This document shows positions 1 through 6,528 of a DNA stretch of 9,505 nucleotides, in pieces. Position 1 is the first letter of the stretch. Every line of letters begins with the position of its first letter. Source of the DNA: Candidatus Scatomorpha merdipullorum. GTDB taxonomy: Bacteria > Bacillota > Clostridia > Oscillospirales > Oscillospiraceae. Made by a program: the position numbers and the translations under genes. Below the pieces are notes generated by a model, which saw only the letters and a list, made by a program, of their open reading frames with translations, ran no database searches and had not been told where the DNA came from. Location: the NCBI GenBank assembly GCA_018716795.1, contig DVJK01000039.1:1-9505 (forward strand). Direction: 5' to 3'.

Positions 1-690
1 GGGCAGCACGCTCTCAAAGCCCATGTCATGGGCGATGTTTTCCTCAAGGGCCCTGACCTTGCCGGCGTCGCCGCCGAAGAGGGCGAGGAAGCTCGCGCCC
101 GTGCCCGTCGCGCCCTTGCAGCCGTAGAAGGGTATGCGCTCGAGCTCGAAGTCCAGCCGCTCGAGGTCGAAGGCGAGGTCCTGCGCCCACATGGCCGCAC
201 GCTTGCCGACGGTCGTGGGCTGCGCCGCCTGATAGTGCGTGTAGGCGAGGACGGGCGTGTCCGCGTTCTTCTCGATGAAGCCGGCGAGCGCGGCGAGGGC
301 GTTTATAAGCAGCATGCGTATCTGCTTCAGGGCCTCGCGGTAGGCGATAAGGTCGCCGTTGTCGTCCACGTAGCAGCTCGTTGCGCCGAGGTGGATTATC
401 CCCTTCGCCTTCGGGCAGCGGTCGCCCCAGGCCCGGATGTGCGCCATGACGTCGTGCCTGAGCTCGCGCTCATAGCGCCCGGCGGCCTCATAGTCTATGA
501 GCTCGAGGTTTTCGCGCAGCTCCTCGACCTGCTCGGCCGTGACGCCGAGGCCGAGCTTCATCTCGTTTTCGGCCAGCGCGAGCCAGAGCCTGTGCCAGGT
601 GAGGAACTTGAAGTCCGGCGAGAAGATGTACTGCATTCGCTCCGAGGCGTAGCGGGAGCTCAGCGGGCTTTCATAAATCTGCTTTAACAT
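1..690 (-). CDS. purB: Adenylosuccinate lyase, 3' end cut by window edge
   Basis: Adenylosuccinate lyase acts twice in purine synthesis: it releases fumarate from SAICAR and from adenylosuccinate, the second step giving AMP. The 230 N-terminal residues are visible, against a usual total of about 475 for the clostridial form, so roughly half is missing. Family motifs are in order: RHDVMAH at 78-84, HLGATS at 100-105, THYQAAQPTTVGKR at 151-164 (with the catalytic-region His152) and GCKGATGT at 190-197. The signature loop around the catalytic serine lies beyond the edge. The ATG at 690 is 4 bases after the glmS stop. A GGAG at 698-701, inside the last glmS codons, sits 7 bases upstream, so translation is probably coupled to glmS. 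It is the last visible gene of the minus-strand operon. The family call is secure; completeness downstream cannot be judged. Confidence 0.96.
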   Translation of the reverse strand, partial: MLKQIYESPLSSRYASERMQYIFSPDFKFLTWHRLWLALAENEMKLGLGVTAEQVEELRENLELIDYEAAGRYERELRHDVMAHIRAWGDRCPKAKGIIHLGATSCYVDDNGDLIAYREALKQIRMLLINALAALAGFIEKNADTPVLAYTHYQAAQPTTVGKRAAMWAQDLAFDLERLDFELERIPFYGCKGATGTGASFLALFGGDAGKVRALEENIAHDMGFESVLP

Positions 691-694
691 ATCA

Positions 695-2521
695 TCACTC
701 CACTGTCACGGATTTGGCGAGGTTGCGGGGCTTGTCTATGTCGCAGCCGTTTTCGCGCGCGACGTAGTAGGCAAAGAGCTGGAGGGGGACAATCTCCGGC
801 AGGGCGGCGAAGAGCTGCTCGCCGCGCGGGGCGTACAGCACGTCGTCCGCCTCCGCGAAGATGCGCCGGTTGCCCTCTATGGCCAGGCCGAGCACCTTCG
901 CGCCGCGGGCCTTGACCTCCTGTATGTTGCTGACCATCTTGTCGAAAAGCCGCTCCTGGCAGCAGAGGGCCACGACGAGGCGCTTTTCGTCTATGAGCGC
1001 TATCGTGCCGTGCTTGAGCTCGCCCGCGGCGTAGGCCTCCGAGTGGATATAGCTTATCTCCTTGAGCTTGAGCGAGCCCTCCATCGCGGCGGCGTAGTCG
1101 ATGTTGCGGCCGATGAAGAAGAGGCTCTTCTGCCCGTGCCAGCGCTCGGCGAGGTAGCGGGCGTGGAGGTTCAAGTCAATCGCCCTCTGCACAAGGCTCG
1201 GCAGGGCGCGCAGGCTGTCCACCAGCTCCGCATACCGCGCCTCGTCCAGGCGGCCGAGCCTTTCGGCGCACCAGACGGCGAAGAGGTAGAGCGCGGCGAG
1301 CTGGGTGGTGTAGCCCTTCGTGGTGGCGACGGCTATCTCCGGGCCGGCGTGGGTATATATGACGTTGTCGGCGAGGCGGGCTATCGTGCTGCCGACGACG
1401 TTGACTATGGCGAGGCACTTCGCGCCCCGGGCCATGCACTCGCGCATCGCGGCGATGGTGTCCGCCGTCTCGCCGCTCTGGCTGACGACAATGAGCAGGG
1501 TGTGTCCGTCGATTATCGGGTCGCGGTAGCGAAGCTCGCTCGCGAGCTCGACCTCGACGCTCACGCGGCAGAGGGCCTCTATCACATACTTGCCCACGAC
1601 GCCGGCGTGGTATGCGCTGCCGCAGGCGGTTATGACTATCTTGTCAAAGCCCTTCAGCTCCTCGGGCGTGAGGCTGAAGTCCTCGAAGGCGATGCGCCCG
1701 CCGCGGATGCGCAGGTCTATCGTGCTCTTGACGGCGCGGGGCTGCTCCATTATCTCCTTGAGCATGAAGTGCTCATAGCCGCCCTTTTCCGCGGCCTCGA
1801 TATCCCAGACCACGTGGCTGACGGTCTTCGTTATCTCGCGGCCCGTGCGGTCGTAGACCGTGACGCGCTCGGCCGTCAGCTCGGCGAGCTCGCCGTCGTC
1901 CATGTATATGACGTTCTTCGTGCGCGCGACGAGGGCCGTGACGTCGCTTGCGAAGTAGTTCTCGCCGACGCCGAGGCCGAGGATGAGCGGCCCGGCCTCC
2001 TTGACGCAGAAGAGCTTCCCCGGCTCCTTCGAGCAGACCACGCCCAGCACATAGCTGCCCTCGAGGCGGGAGGCCGTGCGCATGACCGCGCGCTTGAGGT
2101 CGCCGTCGTAGTATTTCTCGAGCAGGTGCGCCACGACCTCGGTGTCCGTCTCGCTGCGGAAGACTATGCCCTCCGCCTCCTGCTCCGAGCGCAGGGCGGC
2201 GAAGTTCTCGATTATCCCGTTGTGCACGACGGCGAAGAGGCCGTGCTCGCTCAGATGCGGGTGGGCGTTCGTGTCCGTCGGCGCGCCGTGGGTGGCCCAG
2301 CGGGTGTGCGCGAGGCCGCAGACGCCCTCGAGGCTCCGCCCGCCGCCGGTGAGCTCCGCGAGATGCGCCACGGAGCCGCTGGCCTTGACCATTTTGAGCT
2401 CGTCTCCCGTCTGCACCACGACGCCCGCGCTGTCATAGCCGCGGTATTCAAGCCGGCGCAGCCCGTCGAGCAGGACCGGCGCGGCCTGGGCCGAACCGGT
2501 GTATCCAACAATTCCGCACAT
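695..2521 (-). CDS. glmS: Glutamine--fructose-6-phosphate aminotransferase (isomerizing)
   Basis: GlmS makes glucosamine-6-phosphate from fructose-6-phosphate and glutamine, the first step toward UDP-GlcNAc for peptidoglycan; it is cytosolic. At 608 residues it is full length. The N-terminal glutaminase domain begins MCGIVG, with Cys2 as the nucleophile once Met is removed, followed by HTRWATHG (72-79) and HNGIIENF (100-107). Two SIS sugar-isomerase domains follow: SQSGET at 347-352 in the first, and K485, E488 and H504 in the second, matching the known isomerase residues. The tail ends in the conserved LAKSVTVE with K603. The ATG lies 3 bases after the pyrG stop, with AAAAGGAG at 2528-2535 overlapping the pyrG end and 6 bases of spacing. 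There is no room for a glmS ribozyme directly upstream, so control probably acts on the whole operon or on the enzyme. Confidence 0.98.
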   Translation of the reverse strand: MCGIVGYTGSAQAAPVLLDGLRRLEYRGYDSAGVVVQTGDELKMVKASGSVAHLAELTGGGRSLEGVCGLAHTRWATHGAPTDTNAHPHLSEHGLFAVVHNGIIENFAALRSEQEAEGIVFRSETDTEVVAHLLEKYYDGDLKRAVMRTASRLEGSYVLGVVCSKEPGKLFCVKEAGPLILGLGVGENYFASDVTALVARTKNVIYMDDGELAELTAERVTVYDRTGREITKTVSHVVWDIEAAEKGGYEHFMLKEIMEQPRAVKSTIDLRIRGGRIAFEDFSLTPEELKGFDKIVITACGSAYHAGVVGKYVIEALCRVSVEVELASELRYRDPIIDGHTLLIVVSQSGETADTIAAMRECMARGAKCLAIVNVVGSTIARLADNVIYTHAGPEIAVATTKGYTTQLAALYLFAVWCAERLGRLDEARYAELVDSLRALPSLVQRAIDLNLHARYLAERWHGQKSLFFIGRNIDYAAAMEGSLKLKEISYIHSEAYAAGELKHGTIALIDEKRLVVALCCQERLFDKMVSNIQEVKARGAKVLGLAIEGNRRIFAEADDVLYAPRGEQLFAALPEIVPLQLFAYYVARENGCDIDKPRNLAKSVTVE

Positions 2522-2524
2522 ATG

Positions 2525-4132
2525 TTACTCCTTTTCTCTCAGGCCGGCCGCCTTCAAAAAGCCCAGGAAGAGCGGATGCGGCCTCGTCGGACGGCTCTTG
2601 AACTCGGGGTGGTACTGCACGCCCAGGTAGAAGGGGTGCCCGCTTATCTCCACGGCCTCGGCCAGGCGCCCGTCCGGGCTCTCGCCGGAGACGGTCAGCC
2701 CCGCGGCCTCGAGCTCGGCGCGGAACTCATTGTTGAGCTCATAGCGGTGGCGGTGCCGCTCGCTTATCTCGCGCTCGCCGTAGCAGCGCATGAGCGTGGT
2801 GCCGGGCTTCACGGCGCAGGGCCAGGCGCCGAGGCGCAGCGTGCCGCCCTTGTCTATCTCCTCACTCTGGCCGGGCATGAAGTCTATGACCTTGTGCGCG
2901 CTCGCGCCGTCAAACTCGCCGGAGGCCGCGTCGGCCCAGCCGAGGACGTTTCGCGCGTATTCTATGACCGCAATCTGCATTCCGAGGCAGAGGCCGAGAT
3001 AGGGCAGGGCGTGCTCGCGCGCGTATTTCGCGGCGAGAATCTTGCCCTCTATGCCGCGCGGGCCGAAGCCGCCGGGCACCAGGACGCCGTCAACGTCCGC
3101 GAATATCCCGTCAACCGTCTCGGGCGTGACGCTCTCGGAATCCACCCACTTTATCTCCGCGTTTTTCCCGAGGGCGAAGCTCGCGTGGTTGAGCGCCTCG
3201 GTGACGGAGAGGTAGGCGTCGTGCAGCTGGACGTACTTGCCGACGAGGGCGATTCTGACGCTGCCGGAGCGGCGGCGCATGCGCCCGAGCATGGCCTCCC
3301 AGTCGGACATGTCCGGCTCCGGGCAGCTCAGGCCCAGCTTGCGGCAGACCACGGAGTCGAGCCCCTCCCGCCTGAGCATCAGCGGGGCCTCGTAGAGGGA
3401 GGGGAGGGTCACGTTTTCAATGACGCAGTCGCCCTCCACATTGCAGAAGCCCGCTATCTTCTCGAAAATGCCCCTGTCCTCGATGGGCTCGTCGCAGCGC
3501 AGGACGATGACGTCCGGCGAGATGCCGAGGCTCTGCAGCTCCTTGACCGAGTGCTGCGTCGGCTTGCTCTTGTGCTCGCCGCTCGCGCGCAGGTAGGGCA
3601 CGAGGGTGACGTGGACGTAGAGCGCGTTCCCCGGCCCGGCCTCGCGGCCCACCTGGCGTATCGCCTCGAGGAAGGGCTGGCTCTCGATGTCGCCGACGGT
3701 GCCGCCTATCTCGGTTATGACCACGTCCGCGCCGGTCTTGTTCCCAAGGGAGTAGATAAACTCCTTTATCTCGCGGGTGACGTGGGGGATAATCTGCACG
3801 GTGGAGCCCAGGTATTCGCCCCTGCGCTCCTTGCCCAGCACGTTCCAGTAGACGCGGCCGGTGGTGAGGTTTGAAAAGCGGTTCAGGTCCTCGTCTATGA
3901 AGCGCTCATAGTGGCCGAGGTCGAGGTCGGTCTCCGCGCCGTCCTCGGTGACGTAGACCTCCCCATGCTGGTACGGGCTCATGGTGCCCGGGTCGACGTT
4001 GATGTAGGGGTCGAGCTTCTGCGCGGCGACCTTGAGGCCGCGGGCCTTGAGCAGGCGGCCCAGCGAGGCCGCAGTTATCCCCTTTCCCAGCCCGGAGACG
4101 ACGCCTCCGGTGACAAATACGTACTTTGGCAT
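2525..4132 (-). CDS. pyrG: CTP synthase (glutamine hydrolysing)
   Basis: CTP synthase aminates UTP to CTP using ATP and glutamine, the last step of pyrimidine nucleotide synthesis. The 535 residues match the family's usual length. The synthetase half has the P-loop SGLGKG at 13-18, the TDLDLGHYERF segment at 68-78 and the metal-site stretch TEIGGTVGDIE at 140-150. The class-I glutamine amidotransferase half has nucleophile C382 in GLCLGMQ and the H508/E510 pair in YHPEF. The ATG at 4132 follows a strong GGAGG (4139-4143) with 6 bases of spacing. The 40-base gap to the upstream phosphatase gene holds a short GC hairpin but no U-tract. The classical Gram-positive pyrG leader (C-rich start and attenuator) is therefore not visible, and the gene is probably expressed from the promoter near 5400. 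It is followed tightly by glmS, another glutamine-using enzyme. Confidence 0.98.
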   Translation of the reverse strand: MPKYVFVTGGVVSGLGKGITAASLGRLLKARGLKVAAQKLDPYINVDPGTMSPYQHGEVYVTEDGAETDLDLGHYERFIDEDLNRFSNLTTGRVYWNVLGKERRGEYLGSTVQIIPHVTREIKEFIYSLGNKTGADVVITEIGGTVGDIESQPFLEAIRQVGREAGPGNALYVHVTLVPYLRASGEHKSKPTQHSVKELQSLGISPDVIVLRCDEPIEDRGIFEKIAGFCNVEGDCVIENVTLPSLYEAPLMLRREGLDSVVCRKLGLSCPEPDMSDWEAMLGRMRRRSGSVRIALVGKYVQLHDAYLSVTEALNHASFALGKNAEIKWVDSESVTPETVDGIFADVDGVLVPGGFGPRGIEGKILAAKYAREHALPYLGLCLGMQIAVIEYARNVLGWADAASGEFDGASAHKVIDFMPGQSEEIDKGGTLRLGAWPCAVKPGTTLMRCYGEREISERHRHRYELNNEFRAELEAAGLTVSGESPDGRLAEAVEISGHPFYLGVQYHPEFKSRPTRPHPLFLGFLKAAGLREKE

Positions 4133-4148
4133 ATTATCCCTCCATTCG

Positions 4149-4165
4149 GCGCGCCTGAGGCGCGC
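4149..4165 (-). repeat. Short GC inverted repeat between phosphatase gene and pyrG
   Basis: Seven-base arms GCGCGCC and GGCGCGC (top strand) flank the 3-base centre TGA. In the minus-strand transcript this can form a compact hairpin just after the phosphatase stop and about 5 bases before the pyrG SD region. No U-run follows, so it is unlikely to terminate. It could stabilise the processed 5' end of pyrG mRNA, tune translation, or be chance in GC-rich DNA. Confidence 0.4.
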
Positions 4166-4172
4166 GTATATC

Positions 4173-4730
4173 TCAGTTAAGGCTCTCGAGCGCCATGACG
4201 ACGCCGTTGGGCAGCCTTATCGCCTTATAGCTCTCGCCGACCTCAAGCCCGAGCTCGTCGGCCATGAGCGCGCGTATGACGGCGCTGTGCGCCACGCAGA
4301 CGGCCGCACCGCCCGGAGCCTTCCGCAGCCGCCCGATAAACGGCGCGGCCCGGCGGAGCATGTCGGCGTAGCTCTCGCCGCCGGGCGGGGCGTAATTTCG
4401 CCGGTCGGCGGAGTAGGCGGAAAACTGCTCGGGCCAGCGCTCGCCTATCTCGGCCCAGGAGCAGCCCTCCCAGACGCCGAAGTTGAGCTCGGTGAGCTCC
4501 GGCGCGGCCAGCACGGGCAAATTGAGCGCCCGGCCCAAAATCTCCGCCGTCTCACAGGCGCGCTTCAGCGGGCTTGAATATATCCGCTCCGCGCCCTCGC
4601 CGGCGAGCCTTCCGGCCAGCTCCGCGGCCTGGGCCCTGCCGCGCTCGTTGAGGGCGATGTCGCTCACGCCCTGAATTTTACCGGCGGCGTTCCAGTCCGT
4701 CTCGCCGTGCCGGACAAGCAGCACGCGCAT
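4173..4730 (-). CDS. Histidine phosphatase family protein (phosphoglycerate-mutase-like)
   Basis: This is a 185-residue single-domain member of the histidine phosphatase (phosphoglycerate mutase-like) superfamily, which transfers phosphate through a phospho-histidine. The signature LVRHGET is at 5-11, giving R7 and catalytic H8. R57 lies in YSSPLKRACETAE, E81 in ELTELNFGVWEG is the likely acid/base residue, PPGGES is at 115-120, and the second active-site His is H148 in VCVAHSAVIRAL. The short length and LNFGVWEG motif resemble CobC-type and small broad-specificity phosphatases more than the longer glycolytic dPGM. The substrate cannot be read from sequence: alpha-ribazole phosphate, phosphoserine and other small phosphate esters are all possible, and no cobalamin genes are present nearby. 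The ATG at 4730 is 1 base after the stop of the upstream CAT-like gene, which strongly suggests coupled translation. pyrG follows after 40 bases. Confidence 0.93.
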   Translation of the reverse strand: MRVLLVRHGETDWNAAGKIQGVSDIALNERGRAQAAELAGRLAGEGAERIYSSPLKRACETAEILGRALNLPVLAAPELTELNFGVWEGCSWAEIGERWPEQFSAYSADRRNYAPPGGESYADMLRRAAPFIGRLRKAPGGAAVCVAHSAVIRALMADELGLEVGESYKAIRLPNGVVMALESLN

Positions 4731-4731
4731 G

Positions 4732-5358
4732 TCAGATCCCCTCCATCCAGCGGGTCAGCGCCTCGTAAAATTTCCCGGCGTGGGCGCCGTCCAGAAGCCG
4801 GTGGTTGAGCTCCAGGCTCATGTCCAGCAGCGTCCTTCCTCCCTCGACACGCCAGCGGCCCCAGGTGACGCGCGGGACGGAGTCCTTGGGGTCGGGGTCT
4901 CGCTCGTTTTTAAAGGCGCTCACGGGGAACCAGGGCAGGCAGGAGAAGTATATGAGGCTGTCCTCATCCCAGGGGCCGGAGGTTATGAACTCGCGCTGCG
5001 CCGCGCTCTTCTCCTTCGCGCGGCGGCAGAAATCCTCCAGATCATCGCCCGCCTCGAGCGTGACGATGCGGAAGAGCTCGCCTCCGCGGTCGAGGTCGGT
5101 GAAGCTCGGCACAAGCCGCTCGTGCTTCACAAGCGCGCCGCCGCGGTCCTTGTACAGGAAGGCGTCCACGCTCTCCATCGCCTTCGTGACGCCGAAGACG
5201 AGGGCCGGATAAAAGGGCAGGCCCCTCTCCCGGCAGTGCGCGCGCAGGCGCGTCACCTCGACGGGGAAGGTCAGCGCGTAAAAGGGGTCGGCCATCGGCG
5301 CAAAGAAATCGTAAATCTCCCGCCTCGGCCAGCGTGACATATCTATGAGCTCGGGCAC
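4732..5358 (-). CDS. CAT-like acetyltransferase (chloramphenicol acetyltransferase family)
   Basis: This 208-residue protein belongs to the type-A chloramphenicol acetyltransferase fold, whose members move acetyl from acetyl-CoA to a hydroxyl as soluble trimers. Numbered from the GTG at 5358, it has the N-terminal LIDMSRWPRREIYDFF typical of CAT starts, SCLPWFPVSAF at 139-149 (CAT-like SxLPW segment), and the active-site stretch LNHRLLDGAHAG, with catalytic-type H186 and D190 in the HxxxDG pattern. I choose GTG 5358 because GGAGG at 5366-5370 precedes it by 7 bases and the promoter -10 lies at 5393-5398. An in-frame ATG at 5409 would be upstream of the transcript start and adds 17 residues unlike the family. 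It is the first gene of the operon. Its location beside nucleotide and cell-wall precursor genes argues for a housekeeping or divergent role; chloramphenicol resistance cannot be inferred. Confidence 0.88.
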   Translation of the reverse strand: MPELIDMSRWPRREIYDFFAPMADPFYALTFPVEVTRLRAHCRERGLPFYPALVFGVTKAMESVDAFLYKDRGGALVKHERLVPSFTDLDRGGELFRIVTLEAGDDLEDFCRRAKEKSAAQREFITSGPWDEDSLIYFSCLPWFPVSAFKNERDPDPKDSVPRVTWGRWRVEGGRTLLDMSLELNHRLLDGAHAGKFYEALTRWMEGI

Positions 5359-5392
5359 GGCTCCGCCTCCCTCCGATAAAAATAACCTAGAT

Positions 5393-5421
5393 ATTATAAT
5401 AGAGCGCACACGTAATTACAA
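5393..5421 (-). promoter_or_regulatory. Sigma-A type promoter for the CAT-like/phosphatase/pyrG/glmS/purB operon
   Basis: On the minus strand there is a -35 of TTGTAA (5421-5416), a 17-base spacer and a perfect TATAAT -10 (5398-5393). Transcription should start near 5386, about 28 bases before the GTG start at 5358. It lies in the only AT-rich island around. The -35 overlaps a small palindrome, GTAATTAC (5412-5419). No other promoter of this quality is visible before the following four genes. Confidence 0.78.
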
Positions 5422-5446
5422 GCGTTTTCTTGCACAAATTCCCCGA

Positions 5447-5463
5447 GTCCGCCACAGACGGAC
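5447..5463. repeat. Inverted repeat GTCCG-N7-CGGAC in the divergent intergenic region
   Basis: Five-base perfect arms are separated by 7 bases. The site lies between the two back-to-back promoters, about 26 bases upstream of the minus-strand -35 and about 52 bases upstream of the plus-strand -35. Its length suits a regulator site, but five-base arms can arise by chance in such GC-rich DNA. The rest of 5422-5509 shows nothing further that I can support. Confidence 0.3.
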
Positions 5464-5509
5464 AGCCTGCGCGCACACGCCGCCGGCTTTTCCGGAATAC
5501 GGGCGAAAT

Positions 5510-5531
5510 GGGCGTTGACAGTCTGTCAGAA
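5510..5531. promoter_or_regulatory. Operator copy 1 (TGACA-N3-TGTCA) overlapping the -35
   Basis: A palindrome TGACA-GTC-TGTCA at 5516-5528 sits within a 22-base unit (GGGCGTTGACA, three bases, TGTCAGAA) that recurs 36 bases downstream with only the three centre bases changed. It includes the -35 hexamer TTGACA of the DUF362 gene, so a bound protein would block RNA polymerase. The dyad form and size fit TetR-family operators, and a TetR-family gene lies downstream. The pairing of regulator and site is inferred. Confidence 0.82.
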
Positions 5532-5543
5532 CGATGATATACT
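5515..5543 (+). promoter_or_regulatory. Strong sigma-A promoter of the DUF362 gene
   Basis: A consensus -35 TTGACA (5515-5520), a 17-base spacer and a -10 TATACT (5538-5543, five of six consensus bases) predict a start near 5550. The leader is only about 30 bases and contains the second operator copy and the SD. Near-consensus elements with operators on both sides are typical of a strong promoter held off by a repressor. Confidence 0.85.
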
Positions 5544-5545
5544 CA

Positions 5546-5567
5546 GGGCGTTGACACAGTGTCAGAA
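5546..5567. promoter_or_regulatory. Operator copy 2 (TGACA-N3-TGTCA) at the transcription start
   Basis: A palindrome TGACA-CAG-TGTCA at 5552-5564 lies inside the second copy of the 22-base unit; 19 of 22 bases match copy 1. Because its centre CAG extends the symmetry to TGACAC-A-GTGTCA, this copy is the more perfect dyad. It covers the predicted start point and runs up to the SD AAAGGAGG (5567-5574), so binding here would block initiation or elongation. Confidence 0.82.
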
Positions 5568-5580
5568 AAGGAGGCCCCTT

Positions 5581-6471
5581 ATGAAATCCAAGGTATACTT
5601 CACTCGCGCCATAACGCCCGAAAAGGTCTGCGAGGCCTATCACAGGCTGGGCGTGACGCTGCCCGGCAGAGTCGCCGTCAAGCTCCACTCCGGCGAGCAG
5701 GGCAACCAGAACTACATCACGCCCGAGTTCTGGAAGCCGATGATAGACGAGATAGGCGGAACCGTATGCGAGACGAACACCGCCTACGGCGACGCCTCCG
5801 GCGGCGTGCGCGACCACACGGACAGCCACCTGAAGCTCATCGACGAGCACGGCTGGAGCAAATACTTCGCCTTCGACCTCATGGACGCCGAGGGCGAGGA
5901 CCACATCTGGCCCATACCCGGCGGCAAGGTCCTCAAGGAGAACCACGTGCCCAACCACCTCACGAATTACGACTCCATGCTCGTCCTCGCGCACTTCAAG
6001 GGCCATCCCATGGGCGGCTTCGGCGGCGCGATAAAGCAGCTCGCGATTGGCTGCGCCAGTGCGAAGGGCAAGGCGCTCATCCACTCCGCCGGTCTCACGG
6101 ACGACCGCTTCGAGTGCTGGGATAAGCACGCGAGCAAGACGGTCTTCCCCGAGGCCATGGCCGACGCGGCGAGCAGCATTTACCGTCACTTTGAGGGCAG
6201 GATAGGCTTCGTCAGCGTCATGAAGAACCTCTCCGTCGACTGCGACTGCTGCGCCGTGGCCGAGGACCCCTGCATGGCCGACATCGGCATACTCTCCTCG
6301 CTCGACCCCGTGGCGCTCGACCAGGCCTGCATGGACCTCGTCATGGCCTCCGACGACCCTGGCAGGGAGCATTTCATGCACAGGGTGAACTCCCGCAACG
6401 GCATCCACACGATAGAGGCCGCCGCGGAGCTCGGCTTCGGCAGCCGCGAATACGAGCTCATTGAGTTCTGA
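5581..6471 (+). CDS. DUF362 domain-containing protein without a ferredoxin module
   Basis: This 296-residue cytosolic-looking protein (no signal peptide or membrane segment) matches the DUF362 family, whose biochemical function is not established. Supporting stretches are VAVKLHSGEQGNQNYITPEF (31-50), ETNTAYGD (64-71), LAHFKGHPMGGFGGAIKQLAIGCAS (136-160) and the cysteine-rich DCDCC (220-224) followed by C231 and MADIGILSSLDPVALDQACMDL. Many DUF362 proteins also carry a 4Fe-4S ferredoxin module (CxxCxxCxxxCP); none is present here, so any metal would have to sit on the DCDCC region and other scattered Cys/His residues. The ATG at 5581 is chosen over an in-frame ATG at 5515, which lies inside the -35 element. 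It has AAAGGAGG 6 bases upstream. Expression is probably controlled by the two operators in its promoter and by the TetR-family gene that follows 90 bases later. Confidence 0.9.
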   Translation: MKSKVYFTRAITPEKVCEAYHRLGVTLPGRVAVKLHSGEQGNQNYITPEFWKPMIDEIGGTVCETNTAYGDASGGVRDHTDSHLKLIDEHGWSKYFAFDLMDAEGEDHIWPIPGGKVLKENHVPNHLTNYDSMLVLAHFKGHPMGGFGGAIKQLAIGCASAKGKALIHSAGLTDDRFECWDKHASKTVFPEAMADAASSIYRHFEGRIGFVSVMKNLSVDCDCCAVAEDPCMADIGILSSLDPVALDQACMDLVMASDDPGREHFMHRVNSRNGIHTIEAAAELGFGSREYELIEF

Positions 6472-6474
6472 AAA

Positions 6475-6503
6475 TTGACGCCCGGGCGGGAATCGGGTAT
6501 AAT
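6475..6503 (+). promoter_or_regulatory. Sigma-A promoter of the TetR-family gene
   Basis: A -35 TTGACG begins 3 bases after the DUF362 stop (6475-6480), followed by a 17-base spacer and a perfect TATAAT (6498-6503). The start should fall near 6510, giving a leader of about 50 bases. Unlike the DUF362 promoter, it has no TGACA-N3-TGTCA site, so the regulator may not repress itself through that motif. No terminator separates the genes, so read-through from the DUF362 promoter is also likely. Confidence 0.8.
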
Positions 6504-6511
6504 ATCCGCGA

Positions 6512-6528
6512 GCGCCGCGCCGCGGCGC
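6512..6528. repeat. Perfect 17-base GC palindrome in the TetR-gene leader
   Basis: GCGCCGCG-C-CGCGGCGC has eight-base perfect arms around one centre base. It starts just after the predicted transcript start of the TetR-family gene and about 20 bases before its SD. No U-run follows, so it is not a terminator. It could be a second kind of operator, an mRNA hairpin, or chance given the local C/G bias. Confidence 0.5.

Noticed and set aside
28..687. Plus-strand 219-codon open frame opposite purB
   Set aside because: The minus strand encodes a motif-perfect PurB N-terminus with an SD; the opposite frame has no recognisable content.
1010..3874. A 954-codon open frame on the plus strand antisense to glmS and pyrG
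   Set aside because: It overlaps two unmistakable full-length enzymes, has no SD or promoter, crosses their gene boundary, and its protein shows no family motif. Long antisense frames are expected in GC-rich genes with strong third-position bias.
5395..5400. TATAAT on the plus strand, considered as a second plus-strand promoter
   Set aside because: It arises from the self-complementary ATTATAAT; no plus-strand -35 is found 17 bases upstream, whereas the minus strand has TTGTAA at the right distance.
5461..5470. GACAGCCTGC considered as a third copy of the TGACA-N3-TGTCA operator
   Set aside because: Only the left half resembles the motif; the right half does not complete the dyad.
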